Source: Bacteroidota bacterium (GTDB lineage Bacteria > Bacteroidota > Bacteroidia > Bacteroidales > SZUA-534). From it: a stretch of DNA of 50,315 nt. Positions 15,114 to 23,710 of the stretch are shown piece after piece. The stretch spans positions 1 through 50,315 of the forward strand of contig QKGS01000065.1 of NCBI GenBank assembly GCA_003250355.1. The letters are read 5' to 3'. Both the position numbers and the translations under genes were made by a program. Positions within the stretch are counted from its first letter, which is position 1. The number at the start of each line of letters is the position of its first letter. Under the pieces are notes generated by a model, which worked only from the letters and a program-made list of their open reading frames with translations, was not told the origin of the DNA and did no database searches.

Positions 15114-15709
15114 GATATTTAACTATAGTAGTATTTATATTTTTATTTGCCTCATGTAAAAAAGAAGGCGAGGTTGAGTTTGTATATCCCGAAGCTTATT
15201 TGCCGGTATATCCGGGTTCTTTTTGGGATTACACCAACGGAGAACGCTCTGTTGTAAATCCGAACTATCAGGTTCATTGGTATGAAAAAAGTGTAAACTC
15301 AACCGAAGTTTCAACCAAAAAACTTGTCCCGCTATGGGACGATAAATATGTATATGGCTACAGTATATATCAGAATTACCCCAATTATCCAATGAAAAAA
15401 CTATTGGCAGAGGATAAAAGTTCATGGATAGTTCATCAAATTAATGGTGAAAATATAAAAAGAGAAGTTGTTAGTATCACCGACTCTGTCGATATTTCAC
15501 TGTTGGTTAATAGTATTTATATTGATACCACATTTCGCAATGTAATAACTGTTGTTGAATATGTTGATTCCCTTGGCGTAAACAGGTGGAATAGCAAGGA
15601 GTACTATGCCAAAGGAGTTGGCTTGGTTCAGGCTGCAGCCAACGATCCTTTCAGTTCAACCGGTGCTGTTGTTTACAAAAAGCTTCTTCGATACCATATT
15701 AATAAATAA
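15110..15709 (+). CDS. Lipoprotein of unknown function, coupled to lgt
   Basis: 199 residues. The N-terminus MRYLTIVVFIFLFASCKKEG is a lipoprotein signal with the acylated Cys at 16. The mature part contains VYPGSFWDYTNGE and KEYYAKGVGLVQAAANDP, patterns common in Bacteroidota surface or periplasmic lipoproteins whose beta-strands end in a GVGL turn. No enzyme motif is seen. It starts inside the lgt stop codon, so it is made together with the enzyme that lipidates it, and its stop codon is immediately followed by the next ATG at 15710. Confidence 0.85.
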   Translation: MRYLTIVVFIFLFASCKKEGEVEFVYPEAYLPVYPGSFWDYTNGERSVVNPNYQVHWYEKSVNSTEVSTKKLVPLWDDKYVYGYSIYQNYPNYPMKKLLAEDKSSWIVHQINGENIKREVVSITDSVDISLLVNSIYIDTTFRNVITVVEYVDSLGVNRWNSKEYYAKGVGLVQAAANDPFSSTGAVVYKKLLRYHINK

Positions 15710-16210
15710 ATGAAAGCAAATAGAAAAATCACGTCGAATCTAATTTTTACATTAGATGGCAATCCGGTTAAAAATGGAATTATAGAAATAGATTCGTCGG
15801 GTGTAATTGTATCTGTTTCTGATTCGAACAGACAAATACCTCACATTGCCGGAATTGAATATTTTCCCGGTGTTATTGTTCCTGCATTTGTTTGTGAAGG
15901 CGAAGGCCTCATTGAATTATCGGCCACTTATGTTTCGGTGTATAACACTTATAGAAAAGCATGGCAAAAAGGAGTTCAGGTTTATAGTACTAATTGTAAC
16001 CCCGACACTATTTGGAATTTACTAAAAACAGCAATGCATTTCGAAGAGCAATTGATAAAAAATACATTCAGTGCAGCTAAAAATATAAACCTTAGCAACA
16101 AATACGGAAGTATAAAGGCAGGTAAAATACCCGGATTAGTTAATTTAACAGGGTTCGATTTTCAAAATAGGGTTTTGACCGAAAAATCGACGCTAAATAG
16201 AATTATTTAA
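15710..16210 (+). CDS. Amidohydrolase-like protein lacking the catalytic barrel core
   Basis: 166 residues. The first 60 residues follow the N-terminal composite beta-sandwich of amidohydrolases/chlorohydrolases (GNPVKNGIIEIDSSGVIVSV, then YFPGVIVPAFVCEGEGLIEL). In active family members PGFVNTHCHLEL carries the first metal-binding His pair; here it reads PAFVCEGEGLIEL, so both His are gone. The C-terminal part NKYGSIKAGKIPGLVNLTGF matches the family's closing strand (GSIxxGKxPGL). The roughly 200-residue TIM barrel with the other metal ligands is missing. It is translated directly after the lipoprotein gene. This is either a decayed gene fused by internal deletion or a small protein using the sandwich only. 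Confidence 0.7.
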   Translation: MKANRKITSNLIFTLDGNPVKNGIIEIDSSGVIVSVSDSNRQIPHIAGIEYFPGVIVPAFVCEGEGLIELSATYVSVYNTYRKAWQKGVQVYSTNCNPDTIWNLLKTAMHFEEQLIKNTFSAAKNINLSNKYGSIKAGKIPGLVNLTGFDFQNRVLTEKSTLNRII

Positions 16211-16623
16211 CTAACTCCACACTCTTTTAGTTTTTTTACCAAAGTAGGAGTATAGTGTGAAATATAGTCGGGATATGTGTATTTTAGGTAGTTAAATAAA
16301 TTAATAAACAATAATTCGGTACATTTTTTCTCGCAGTCAACCTGAAATGCTTCGAGTTTTTCCATAAACTCTTTGTGCTTCTCTTTAAAATAAGAGTAAT
16401 CAATTTCTGCAACAGAATTTGATAATATTTTTTCATCTAACAAATATCTGTGCGCAAAATCTAAAAGCGAAAAATATACTTCGTTTCTAATTTTATTAAA
16501 CTGCTTATTTGCAATGCAATCGCCCAGTTCATTTATTATTCTTAAAAATTCCTTATGTTGTTCGTCAACTTTTTTTAAACCTACACTATAAGATTCATTC
16601 CATTGAAAAACTTCTGACTTCAT
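16207..16623 (-). CDS. Hemerythrin-like four-helix protein with degenerate iron site
   Basis: 138 residues. The start FQWNESYSVGLKKVDEQHKE is the classic bacteriohemerythrin N-terminus, including the QH ligand. Later ligand positions are poor: the HFxxEE site reads FAHRYLLDEKIL, the HxxxH pair reads FKEKHKEFM with one His, and the final WLxxHI...D site reads YLKYTYPDYISHY. The normal five His plus Asp/Glu set cannot be built, so oxygen binding by a di-iron centre is doubtful. Bacteriohemerythrins store or sense O2 or NO; this one may have lost that role. It converges on the amidohydrolase-like gene with a 4-bp overlap of stop codons. Confidence 0.8.
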   Translation of the reverse strand: MKSEVFQWNESYSVGLKKVDEQHKEFLRIINELGDCIANKQFNKIRNEVYFSLLDFAHRYLLDEKILSNSVAEIDYSYFKEKHKEFMEKLEAFQVDCEKKCTELLFINLFNYLKYTYPDYISHYTPTLVKKLKECGVS

Positions 16624-16761
16624 GTATAATTAGCTTTAGTTATATAAAACAGGTTTATTGATTTAAATCTACTCGTTTTTTTATTCAAAAGTATTACTAA
16701 ATTGTTCCCTCTGAAATGATTAATATCATACACTGTAAAAAGTTTCTCTTTTTTGTTGTAC

Positions 16762-17721
16762 GTGAAAAAAAACAGTAACGAAATATCGGTTCTTTTTTGT
16801 CCTTTAAATTGGGGCTTAGGCCATGCAACACGAATAGTTCCAATTATACGGAGCCATATTCAACAAGGCGACAAAGTTTTTATTGCAGCATCGGGCAATG
16901 CTCTAGCATTTCTTCAAAGTGAATTTCCCGACATCGATTTCATTAAGTTTAAAGGGTTAAATGTTCGATATTTCCGCCCTCCTTTTTTATTTGTCGGTCT
17001 GCTGCTCCAAACTCCGCTATTTGCATTAAGCATTGTTTATGAGTATTTTAAACTAAAGAAAATACTAAAAAAGCAAAAAATCAATTTAGTTATTTCCGAT
17101 AATCGGTATGGAGTTAGAACCAAAAAGGTAAAAAGTGTACTCATTACACATCAACTTTATATTCAACTACCTAAATCAATTAAAATTATTTCGCCCGCAT
17201 TACATTTACTCACCAAGTATCTGATATCAAAGTTTTATGAGTGCCGGGTGCCCGATTATGAAGATATACACAAGAGCTTGTCGGGCGAATTATCACACAG
17301 CAAAACAGTGCCTGACAATGTTAAATATATTGGGCCGTTATCGCGTTTTAGCGGAATTATGCCCGAACCAATAAGCTATGAATACAATACAGTAATTATA
17401 ATATCCGGCCCCGAACCCGAAAAAACTCAATTCATGAATCGCATGATTAAAGAATATGAAAATAAAACATTTAATACTTTAATTGTTGCGGGGAATACTA
17501 ATTTAAATATAGAAGAATATAGCATTGGAGCAGTAAAAGTTTTACCTCATTTGAAAACAGAAAAACTTATGTATGCTTTGCTCAATTGCAATACTGTTAT
17601 AGCACGTTGCGGTTATTCCACTATTATGGATATGCATATTTTAGGAATAAAAACCATAAAATGGTTTCCTGTAAAAGGGCAGACTGAGCAAGAATATTTA
17701 TATAAATGGCTTAGTAAATAG
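16762..17721 (+). CDS. GT-B glycosyltransferase, UDP-GlcNAc-transferase-like
   Basis: 319 residues from the GTG at 16762; a TTG at 16753 is also possible. The N-terminal Rossmann half has LFCPLNWGLGHATRIVPIIR, the glycine-rich acceptor loop shared with MurG-like and MGT-like enzymes. The C-terminal half has the nucleotide-sugar-binding pattern CNTVIARCGYSTIMDMHILG and KGQTEQEYLYKWL. Relatives in Bacteroidota continue about 35-45 residues after TEQEYL, whereas this protein stops right there, so the last helix seems missing. The acceptor is unknown. It is monocistronic, upstream of the suf genes with a 158-bp gap. Confidence 0.8.
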   Translation: MKKNSNEISVLFCPLNWGLGHATRIVPIIRSHIQQGDKVFIAASGNALAFLQSEFPDIDFIKFKGLNVRYFRPPFLFVGLLLQTPLFALSIVYEYFKLKKILKKQKINLVISDNRYGVRTKKVKSVLITHQLYIQLPKSIKIISPALHLLTKYLISKFYECRVPDYEDIHKSLSGELSHSKTVPDNVKYIGPLSRFSGIMPEPISYEYNTVIIISGPEPEKTQFMNRMIKEYENKTFNTLIVAGNTNLNIEEYSIGAVKVLPHLKTEKLMYALLNCNTVIARCGYSTIMDMHILGIKTIKWFPVKGQTEQEYLYKWLSK

Positions 17722-17832
17722 AGCCCTGAACCTGATTTGACTTAAATTAAGTTCCGAAAACGTTTCCTGAATTTCAACCTTTTGTAAGGTATTTTGTTAA
17801 AGCTTTATAACTGACCTAAAAAAGAAAATATC

Positions 17833-17840
17833 TATTTTTG
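17833..17840 (+). promoter_or_regulatory. Likely -7 box of the suf operon promoter
   Basis: TATTTTTG matches TAnnTTTG and lies 39 bp upstream of the sufB ATG. No convincing -33 TTTG is found at 18-21 bp spacing, which may point to activator control. No known Fe-S regulator site is recognised. Confidence 0.45.
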
Positions 17841-17879
17841 TCAGCTTAAACAAACCAAAATTCGTTGTTTCTCGCAATT

Positions 17880-19325
17880 ATGAGTGATCAGGATAAAATA
17901 TTAAAAGACGTAACACAAAGCGATTATAAATATGGCTTTGTTTCCAACATTGAAAGTGAAACAATACCAAAAGGGTTAAATGAAGATGTAATCCGATTAA
18001 TTTCACAGAAAAAAAATGAACCTGAATGGATGTTGGAGTTCAGGTTAACAGCTTATAGCCGTTGGCTGGAGATGGAAATGCCCAAATGGGCGCATTTAAA
18101 AATCCCTGAAATCAATTATCAGGATATAATATATTATGCTGTGCCAAAGCAAATGGCAAAAAAGGAGAGCCTCGATGAAGTAGACCCTGAGTTGCTCGAT
18201 ACTTTTAACAAGCTGGGCATACCGCTCGAAGAGCAAAAAATGCTAACCGGGGTTGCTGTTGATGCTGTTATGGATAGCGTATCGGTTAAAACTACTTTCC
18301 GCGAAACACTTGCCGAAAAAGGGATAATATTTTGCTCATTCAGCGAAGCTGTGCAGGAACATCCCGACTTAATAAAGCAATATATGGGGTCAGTAGTATC
18401 ATCGGCCGACAACTATTTTGCAGCCTTAAATTCGGCAGTTTTTTCCGACGGCTCTTTCTGTTATATTCCCAAAGGGGTTCGTTGCCCAATGGAATTAAGC
18501 ACATATTTCCGTATTAATGCCGCTAACACCGGGCAGTTTGAGCGAACACTAATTATAGCCGACGAAGAGAGCTACGTTAGCTATTTGGAGGGGTGTACCG
18601 CACCACAACGCGACGAAAATCAGCTCCATGCTGCAATTGTTGAAATAGTAATTATGGACAATGCCGAAGTTAAATACTCAACAGTTCAAAACTGGTATCC
18701 GGGCGATAAAAACGGCAAAGGTGGTATATACAATTTTGTTACCAAGCGGGGGTTATGTAAAGGTGTAAATTCCAAACTAAGATGGAGCCAAGTAGAAACA
18801 GGTTCTGCCATTACATGGAAATATCCGAGTACAATATTGCTTGGCAACGATTCAAGCTCCGAATTTTATTCGGTAGCTGTAACCAACAACTATCAGCAGG
18901 CCGATACAGGCACCAAAATGATACATATTGGCAAAAACACCAAAAGCACAATAATATCGAAAGGTATTTCGGCAGGTAAGAGCCAAAATAGCTACCGGGG
19001 TTTAGTAAAAATAAGTAAAAACGCATCGGGAGCACGTAATTTTAGTCAATGCGACTCGCTGTTGTTAGGCGACAAGTGTGGTGCTCATACATTTCCTTAT
19101 GTAGAGTGTGAAAACAACTCGGCAATACTGGAACATGAAGCTACTACCAGTAAAATAGGCGAAGACCAAATATTTTATTGCAACCAGCGCGGAATATCGA
19201 CCGAAGATGCTATTGGCATGATTGTAAACGGATATGCAAAGGAAGTATTAAACACGCTGCCAATGGAATTTGCCGTTGAGGCTCAAAAGCTACTGCAAAT
19301 TAGCCTTGAAGGAAGTGTAGGTTAA
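17880..19325 (+). CDS. sufB: Fe-S cluster assembly scaffold SufB
   Basis: 481 residues from the ATG at 17880; the five codons before it (from a TTG) are not typical. Conserved blocks include [59 protein letters not shown], and the C-terminal [20 protein letters not shown] and [20 protein letters not shown]. The Cys in YVECENNS corresponds to the region of the catalytic Cys near the SufB-SufD interface. SufB with SufC and SufD forms the SufBC2D scaffold on which Fe-S clusters are built in the cytosol. It is the first of three genes in order B-C-D; sufS and sufE are not in this window. Confidence 0.98.
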   Translation: MSDQDKILKDVTQSDYKYGFVSNIESETIPKGLNEDVIRLISQKKNEPEWMLEFRLTAYSRWLEMEMPKWAHLKIPEINYQDIIYYAVPKQMAKKESLDEVDPELLDTFNKLGIPLEEQKMLTGVAVDAVMDSVSVKTTFRETLAEKGIIFCSFSEAVQEHPDLIKQYMGSVVSSADNYFAALNSAVFSDGSFCYIPKGVRCPMELSTYFRINAANTGQFERTLIIADEESYVSYLEGCTAPQRDENQLHAAIVEIVIMDNAEVKYSTVQNWYPGDKNGKGGIYNFVTKRGLCKGVNSKLRWSQVETGSAITWKYPSTILLGNDSSSEFYSVAVTNNYQQADTGTKMIHIGKNTKSTIISKGISAGKSQNSYRGLVKISKNASGARNFSQCDSLLLGDKCGAHTFPYVECENNSAILEHEATTSKIGEDQIFYCNQRGISTEDAIGMIVNGYAKEVLNTLPMEFAVEAQKLLQISLEGSVG

Positions 19326-19384
19326 TTTATATTAACTCTATTGCGATTAAAAAACAACAATTAGAAAATAGACAATTATAAGAT

Positions 19385-20131
19385 ATGTTATCAATTAAAA
19401 ATTTGAAAGCCGAAATAGACGGTAAAGAGATACTAAAAGGGATAAATCTTGAAGTAAAACCGGGTGAAGTTCATGCAATAATGGGACCCAATGGTTCAGG
19501 GAAAAGTACCCTTTCATCAGTATTGGCAGGCAACGACCGCTTCACAGTAACCGATGGCGAGGTTCTTTTTAATGGAAAAAACCTATTGGAAATGCCGGCA
19601 GAAGATCGTTCGCGCGAAGGACTATTCTTAAGTTTTCAATATCCGGTTGAAATACCCGGAGTAAGTATGGTTAATTTTATGAAAACCGCCGTAAACGAAA
19701 AAAGAAAGTATTTAGGGCAAGGCCCTATGAGTGCAGGCGATTTTCTGAAAATGCTCCGCGATAAAAAGAAAGTGGTTGAAATTGACGATCGACTCACTTC
19801 TCGTTCTGTAAACGAAGGATTCTCAGGAGGCGAAAAAAAGAAAAATGAAATATTTCAAATGGCTATGCTTGAACCTAAATTATCGATACTCGACGAAACA
19901 GATTCAGGCTTAGATATAGATGCGCTTCGAATAGTTGCCAATGGAGTGAATAAATTAAAAACAGAAAATACATCGTCAATTGTAATTACTCACTACCAAC
20001 GTTTGCTTGATTATATAGTGCCCGATGTTGTTCATATTCTTTACAAAGGGCGAATTGTAAAAACAGGCCCCAAAGAACTTGCACTTGAACTTGAAGAAAA
20101 GGGATACGACTGGATAAAAGAGATTAATTAA
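19385..20131 (+). CDS. sufC: Fe-S assembly ATPase SufC
   Basis: 248 residues, an ABC ATPase without membrane segments. Walker A is GPNGSGKST (residues about 36-44), the Q-loop is LSFQYPVEIPG, the signature is EGFSGGEKKKNEI, and Walker B is LSILDETDSGLDIDAL with the Suf-typical Asp in place of a second acidic residue. The H-loop is IVITHYQR. SufC hydrolyses ATP to open the SufBC2D complex for cluster assembly. It sits 59 bp after sufB and 79 bp before sufD, in one likely transcript. Confidence 0.98.
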   Translation: MLSIKNLKAEIDGKEILKGINLEVKPGEVHAIMGPNGSGKSTLSSVLAGNDRFTVTDGEVLFNGKNLLEMPAEDRSREGLFLSFQYPVEIPGVSMVNFMKTAVNEKRKYLGQGPMSAGDFLKMLRDKKKVVEIDDRLTSRSVNEGFSGGEKKKNEIFQMAMLEPKLSILDETDSGLDIDALRIVANGVNKLKTENTSSIVITHYQRLLDYIVPDVVHILYKGRIVKTGPKELALELEEKGYDWIKEIN

Positions 20132-20210
20132 TATTTAGCCTTTTTAGGTTAAATGTATTTAAACTCATATTTTTTATTTGCCTGTAGAGCAGGAATTAAA
20201 TATATACAAA

Positions 20211-21578
20211 ATGAGTGATTTTATAGATAGCAATACAATGAAGTACAAGCTTATAAACTTGTACAATCAGAATAAAAACACTTTGTGTGAAGGATTACCC
20301 GATGTAATAAATTTACACAGAGACAATGCCATTGCCAATTTCGATAAGCGCGGCATACCACACAAAGGCGATGAAATGTATAAGTATACCGATCTTATGA
20401 GGGCATTTGGCAATGCATACGGATATGCATTTCAGCCACCTAAAAGCGGTGTAGATCCTAAAACCATATTCCGATGTGCAGTACCGGAACTCGACACTTA
20501 CAATATTATAATTGAAAACGGGTGGTACTATCAAGGCAATAACTCTGACTATAATTATCCCGACAATATAGTTGTATGTAGCTTCAAAGAAGCAGCAACA
20601 AAATATTCCGAAATATTTAAAGAGCATTATAATAAGTATGCATCGGAGCATATGAATGCAACATCTTCGTTAAATACCGCTTTTGTACAAGATGGTTTAT
20701 TTCTTTATATACCCGACAATGTTATTGTTGACAAGCCAATACAGCTTATTAACCTAATGCGCGGAAACAACAATCAGTTGGTTAATCAGCGAAATCTTAT
20801 AGTTGTAGGTAAAAATAGTCAAGCTAAAGTTGTGGTATGCGACCATACACTTTCGCAAATGCTTTTTTTATCAAATATGGTTACTGAAATAGCTGTTGAT
20901 GAAAATGCAATATTCGATTTTTACAAAATACAGAACCAACATAATCAGTCGTCGCAGGTATCGTCGGTTTATGTTAATCAAAAGCGAAGCAGCAATACAC
21001 TGTTAGATACATTAACATTGCATGGAGGCTTTGTTCGCAACAATGTTTATGTAAAACTTGCAGAAGAGAGAGCCGAAACAAACCTTTTCGGGCTTGCAAT
21101 ATGCGACGGACAACAACATGTTGATAATTATACATTTGTAGACCATGCGGTGCCAAATTGCAATAGCAATGAATTGTATAAGAGTATAATGAACCACGAG
21201 TCGACAGGAGCATTTAACGGCCGTATTCTTGTACGTAGCGATGCTCAAAAAACTCAGGCTTTGCAAAGCAATAAAAGCATACTGCTAACCGAAAAAGCAC
21301 GATTTTACACCAAACCACAACTTGAAATATATGCCGACGACGTTAAATGTAGTCATGGTGCTACTGTTGGTCAAATAAATGAAGAAGCATTATTCTATTT
21401 GAAAGCGCGCGGCATTGGCGGCGATGAAGCCAAAATGATGCTTACATTCGCATTTGCTCATGAGGTGATTGGAAACATTCGTGTTCCGGTATTGGCAGAG
21501 CGATATTCCGACTTGGTAAATAAACGCTTGCGAGGAGAATGGAGCAAGTGTGAGGGATGTTTTGTACATTGTAATTAA
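20211..21578 (+). CDS. sufD: Fe-S assembly protein SufD
   Basis: 455 residues from the ATG at 20211; an upstream TTG at 20178 would add 11 residues and is less likely. SufD is a SufB paralogue with a right-handed beta-helix. Here it has VDKPIQLINLMRG, the AEERAETNLFGLAICDGQQH core, the VDNYTFVDHAVPNCNSNELY region with the conserved His, and the C-terminal CSHGATVGQINEEALFYLKA, RGIGGDEAKMMLTFAFAHEV. Together with SufB it supplies ligands and admits iron. The gene ends 22 bp before folB, so folB may be cotranscribed. Confidence 0.97.
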   Translation: MSDFIDSNTMKYKLINLYNQNKNTLCEGLPDVINLHRDNAIANFDKRGIPHKGDEMYKYTDLMRAFGNAYGYAFQPPKSGVDPKTIFRCAVPELDTYNIIIENGWYYQGNNSDYNYPDNIVVCSFKEAATKYSEIFKEHYNKYASEHMNATSSLNTAFVQDGLFLYIPDNVIVDKPIQLINLMRGNNNQLVNQRNLIVVGKNSQAKVVVCDHTLSQMLFLSNMVTEIAVDENAIFDFYKIQNQHNQSSQVSSVYVNQKRSSNTLLDTLTLHGGFVRNNVYVKLAEERAETNLFGLAICDGQQHVDNYTFVDHAVPNCNSNELYKSIMNHESTGAFNGRILVRSDAQKTQALQSNKSILLTEKARFYTKPQLEIYADDVKCSHGATVGQINEEALFYLKARGIGGDEAKMMLTFAFAHEVIGNIRVPVLAERYSDLVNKRLRGEWSKCEGCFVHCN

Positions 21579-21600
21579 CCAATAAAAGTTCAATATTTTA

Positions 21601-21963
21601 ATGGGTAAGATTTTGGTAGAAGGTATGGAATTCTATGCCTATCATGGTTGCTTTAAAGAGGAACAAATAGTAGGAAATCATTTTAAAGTCGACCTTGAAA
21701 TGGAAGCCGATTGTACAATAGCTGCCCAAACAGATAACATTTCCGATGCGGTAAACTACCAAAAAGCATATGAAATTATTAATAAGGAGATGGCTATAAA
21801 ATCGCATTTACTGGAAAATGTATGTGATAGGATTCTAAATTCTCTCTTTTTTGAATTTAAATCATTGGAAAAAGCAACAGTGAAAGTGTCAAAAATGAAT
21901 CCTCCTATGGGCGGTAAAATACTGTGTACTAGTGTTGTTATGACAAAAAGTAAAAATGAGTAA
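21601..21963 (+). CDS. folB: Dihydroneopterin aldolase
   Basis: 120 residues. The family block GKILVEGMEFYAYHGCFKEE carries the conserved Tyr and the HG(C) motif. VNYQKAYEII and LLENVCDRIL carry the catalytic Glu/Tyr positions, and the end reads VKVSKMNPPMGGKI. FolB cleaves 7,8-dihydroneopterin to 6-hydroxymethyl-dihydropterin in folate synthesis. It follows sufD by 22 bp and precedes the tRNA-Cys promoter. No other folate gene is in the window. Confidence 0.95.
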   Translation: MGKILVEGMEFYAYHGCFKEEQIVGNHFKVDLEMEADCTIAAQTDNISDAVNYQKAYEIINKEMAIKSHLLENVCDRILNSLFFEFKSLEKATVKVSKMNPPMGGKILCTSVVMTKSKNE

Positions 21964-21981
21964 AAATAAATAGTTGTTATA

Positions 21982-22014
21982 TTTGATTAAATCAAAACTA
22001 ATTTTATAAATTTG
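21982..22014 (+). promoter_or_regulatory. Promoter of tRNA-Cys (and probably acpP)
   Basis: TTTG (21982-21985), a 21-bp spacer and TAAATTTG (22007-22014) match the Bacteroidota consensus exactly. The tRNA begins 13 bp downstream of the -7 box. Confidence 0.8.
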
Positions 22015-22026
22015 CAGCTCAATTTT

Positions 22027-22097
22027 GGTCTCGTGGCCGAGTGGCTAGGCAGTGGTCTGCAAAACCACGTACAGCGGTTCGAATCCGCTCGAGACCT
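22027..22097 (+). tRNA. tRNA-Cys (anticodon GCA)
   Basis: 71 nt fold into a complete cloverleaf. The acceptor stem is GGTCTCG paired with CGAGACC. The anticodon stem is GTGGT/ACCAC with loop CTGCAAA (anticodon GCA). The T arm is AGCGG-TTCGAAT-CCGCT, the variable loop is short (GTAC), and the discriminator base is T73 as expected for tRNA-Cys. The CCA end is not encoded and must be added. Confidence 0.97.
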
Positions 22098-22098
22098 C

Positions 22099-22137
22099 AA
22101 GAGGAAACTCTTAAAGAAAGTTGGGCTAATGCCCTTT
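22099..22137 (+). other. Two small hairpins between tRNA-Cys and acpP
   Basis: AAGAG-GAAA-CTCTT (22099-22112) has a GNRA-type tetraloop, and GGGC-TAAT-GCCC (22123-22134) is followed by TTTG. They may stop part of the tRNA transcript or guide its 3' processing. There is no strong U run and no separate acpP promoter is evident, so read-through into acpP is likely. Confidence 0.45.
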
Positions 22138-22169
22138 GAAAATTTATTGTTAACTAAAATTAGAAAATT

Positions 22170-22406
22170 ATGTCTGACATTGCATCAAGAGTAAAAGCAA
22201 TTATCGTTGACAAATTAGGAGTTGATGAAAACGAAGTAACTCTAGAAGCTAGCTTCACTAACGATTTAGGAGCTGATTCATTAGACACTGTTGAGTTAAT
22301 CATGGAGTTTGAAAAAGAATTCAACATTGCTATTCCAGATGATCAAGCTGAGAAAATTTCTACTGTAGGTGAGGCTGTATCTCATATTGAAGAAAACGTA
22401 AAGTAA
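22170..22406 (+). CDS. acpP: Acyl carrier protein
   Basis: 78 residues, acidic, helical. The phosphopantetheine attachment site is Ser37 in [18 protein letters not shown]; helix III has [23 protein letters not shown] carries growing acyl chains as thioesters during fatty acid, lipid A and other syntheses. It stands directly before fabF, the usual arrangement, and probably shares the tRNA-Cys transcript. Codon use fits a highly expressed gene. Confidence 0.98.
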   Translation: MSDIASRVKAIIVDKLGVDENEVTLEASFTNDLGADSLDTVELIMEFEKEFNIAIPDDQAEKISTVGEAVSHIEENVK

Positions 22407-22459
22407 TCTTAGCTTAGTTTTATTTTATTTGAGTTTTAAATTTAGACACTGAAAGTTTT

Positions 22460-23704
22460 ATGGAATTAAAAAGAGTAGTAGTAACCGGTATTGGTACAAT
22501 TAATCCTTTAGGCCACAATCTTGAGGAAACTTGGGAGAGTCTCAAAAATGGCGTTAGTGGTTCTGATATGATTACTCGCTTCGATGCGTCTAAGTTTAAA
22601 ACTCAATTTGCTTGCGAAGTTAAAAATTACGATCCTAACAAATATTTCGACAGAAAAGAGGCTCGTAAACTTGACTTATACGCACAATTTGCAATGATAG
22701 CTGCCGACGAGGCAATAGCAGACGCAAAATTCCCTGACAATATCAACAAAGACCGTGTAGGTGTTATATGGGCATCGGGTATTGGTGGACTTATAACATT
22801 CCAGGAAGAGAGTGGAGCGTTTGCAAAAGGAGATGGAACTCCCCGTTTCAATCCATTCTTTATCCCTAAAATGATATCTGATATTGCAGCCGGTCAAATT
22901 TCGATTAAGTACGGATACTGCGGTCCTAATTTTGGAACAGTATCAGCGTGTGCATCATCGACAAATGCAATTGCCGATGCCTTTAACTACATTCGTTTAG
23001 GTAAAGCCGATGTTATTGTTACAGGTGGTGCCGAGGCTTCAATCGCAGAGTCGGGTGTTGGTGGCTTTAACTCTATGCAGGCATTATCAACCAACAACGA
23101 AGAATACAAAACAGCTTCACGTCCGTTCTGTAAAAGCCGCGACGGTTTCGTAATGGGTGAAGGTGGTGCCGGTCTTATTCTTGAAGAATATGAACACGCA
23201 AAGGCACGCGGTGCAAAAATATATGCTGAGGTGGCGGGTACAGGTTTATCTGCCGATGCGTATCACTTAACAGCAACACACCCCGAAGGGTTGGGAGCCG
23301 GTAAGTGTATGAAGTTAGCTATTGAAGATGCAGGCATGAAGCCTGAAGATATTGACTATGTAAATGTTCACGGAACATCGACACCTGTTGGCGATATCCC
23401 TGAAACATTGGCAATAAAACGAGTGTTTGGTGAGCATGCATATAACATTAATATCAGCTCAACTAAATCAATGACCGGTCACTTACTTGGTGCAGCCGGA
23501 GCTATTGAATCTATTGCTTGTATTATGGCAATAAACCACGGAGTGATTCCTCCAACAATTAATCACAAAGAAGCAGACCCTGCTATTGACCCAAAGTTGA
23601 ATCTTACTTTCCATAAAGCACAACAGCGCGAAGTGAAAGCAGCTTTAAGTAATACTTTCGGATTTGGCGGCCATAACGCTTCTGTTATTTTCAAAAAAGC
23701 ATAA
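22460..23704 (+). CDS. fabF: 3-oxoacyl-[acyl-carrier-protein] synthase II
   Basis: 414 residues, normal length. Catalytic residues are Cys164 in GTVSACASSTNAIAD, the His in NVHGTSTPVGD (about 304) and the His in KSMTGHLLGAAGAIE (about 341). The end FGFGGHNASVIFKK is typical of the family. KAS II condenses malonyl-ACP with acyl-ACP to lengthen chains. The gene lies 53 bp after acpP and 6 bp before rnc. Confidence 0.98.
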   Translation: MELKRVVVTGIGTINPLGHNLEETWESLKNGVSGSDMITRFDASKFKTQFACEVKNYDPNKYFDRKEARKLDLYAQFAMIAADEAIADAKFPDNINKDRVGVIWASGIGGLITFQEESGAFAKGDGTPRFNPFFIPKMISDIAAGQISIKYGYCGPNFGTVSACASSTNAIADAFNYIRLGKADVIVTGGAEASIAESGVGGFNSMQALSTNNEEYKTASRPFCKSRDGFVMGEGGAGLILEEYEHAKARGAKIYAEVAGTGLSADAYHLTATHPEGLGAGKCMKLAIEDAGMKPEDIDYVNVHGTSTPVGDIPETLAIKRVFGEHAYNINISSTKSMTGHLLGAAGAIESIACIMAINHGVIPPTINHKEADPAIDPKLNLTFHKAQQREVKAALSNTFGFGGHNASVIFKKA

Positions 23705-23710
23705 TAAAAT

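Noticed and set aside
22012-22194. Plus-strand frame of 60 codons across tRNA-Cys
   Set aside because: It is a translation of the tRNA gene and the acpP leader.
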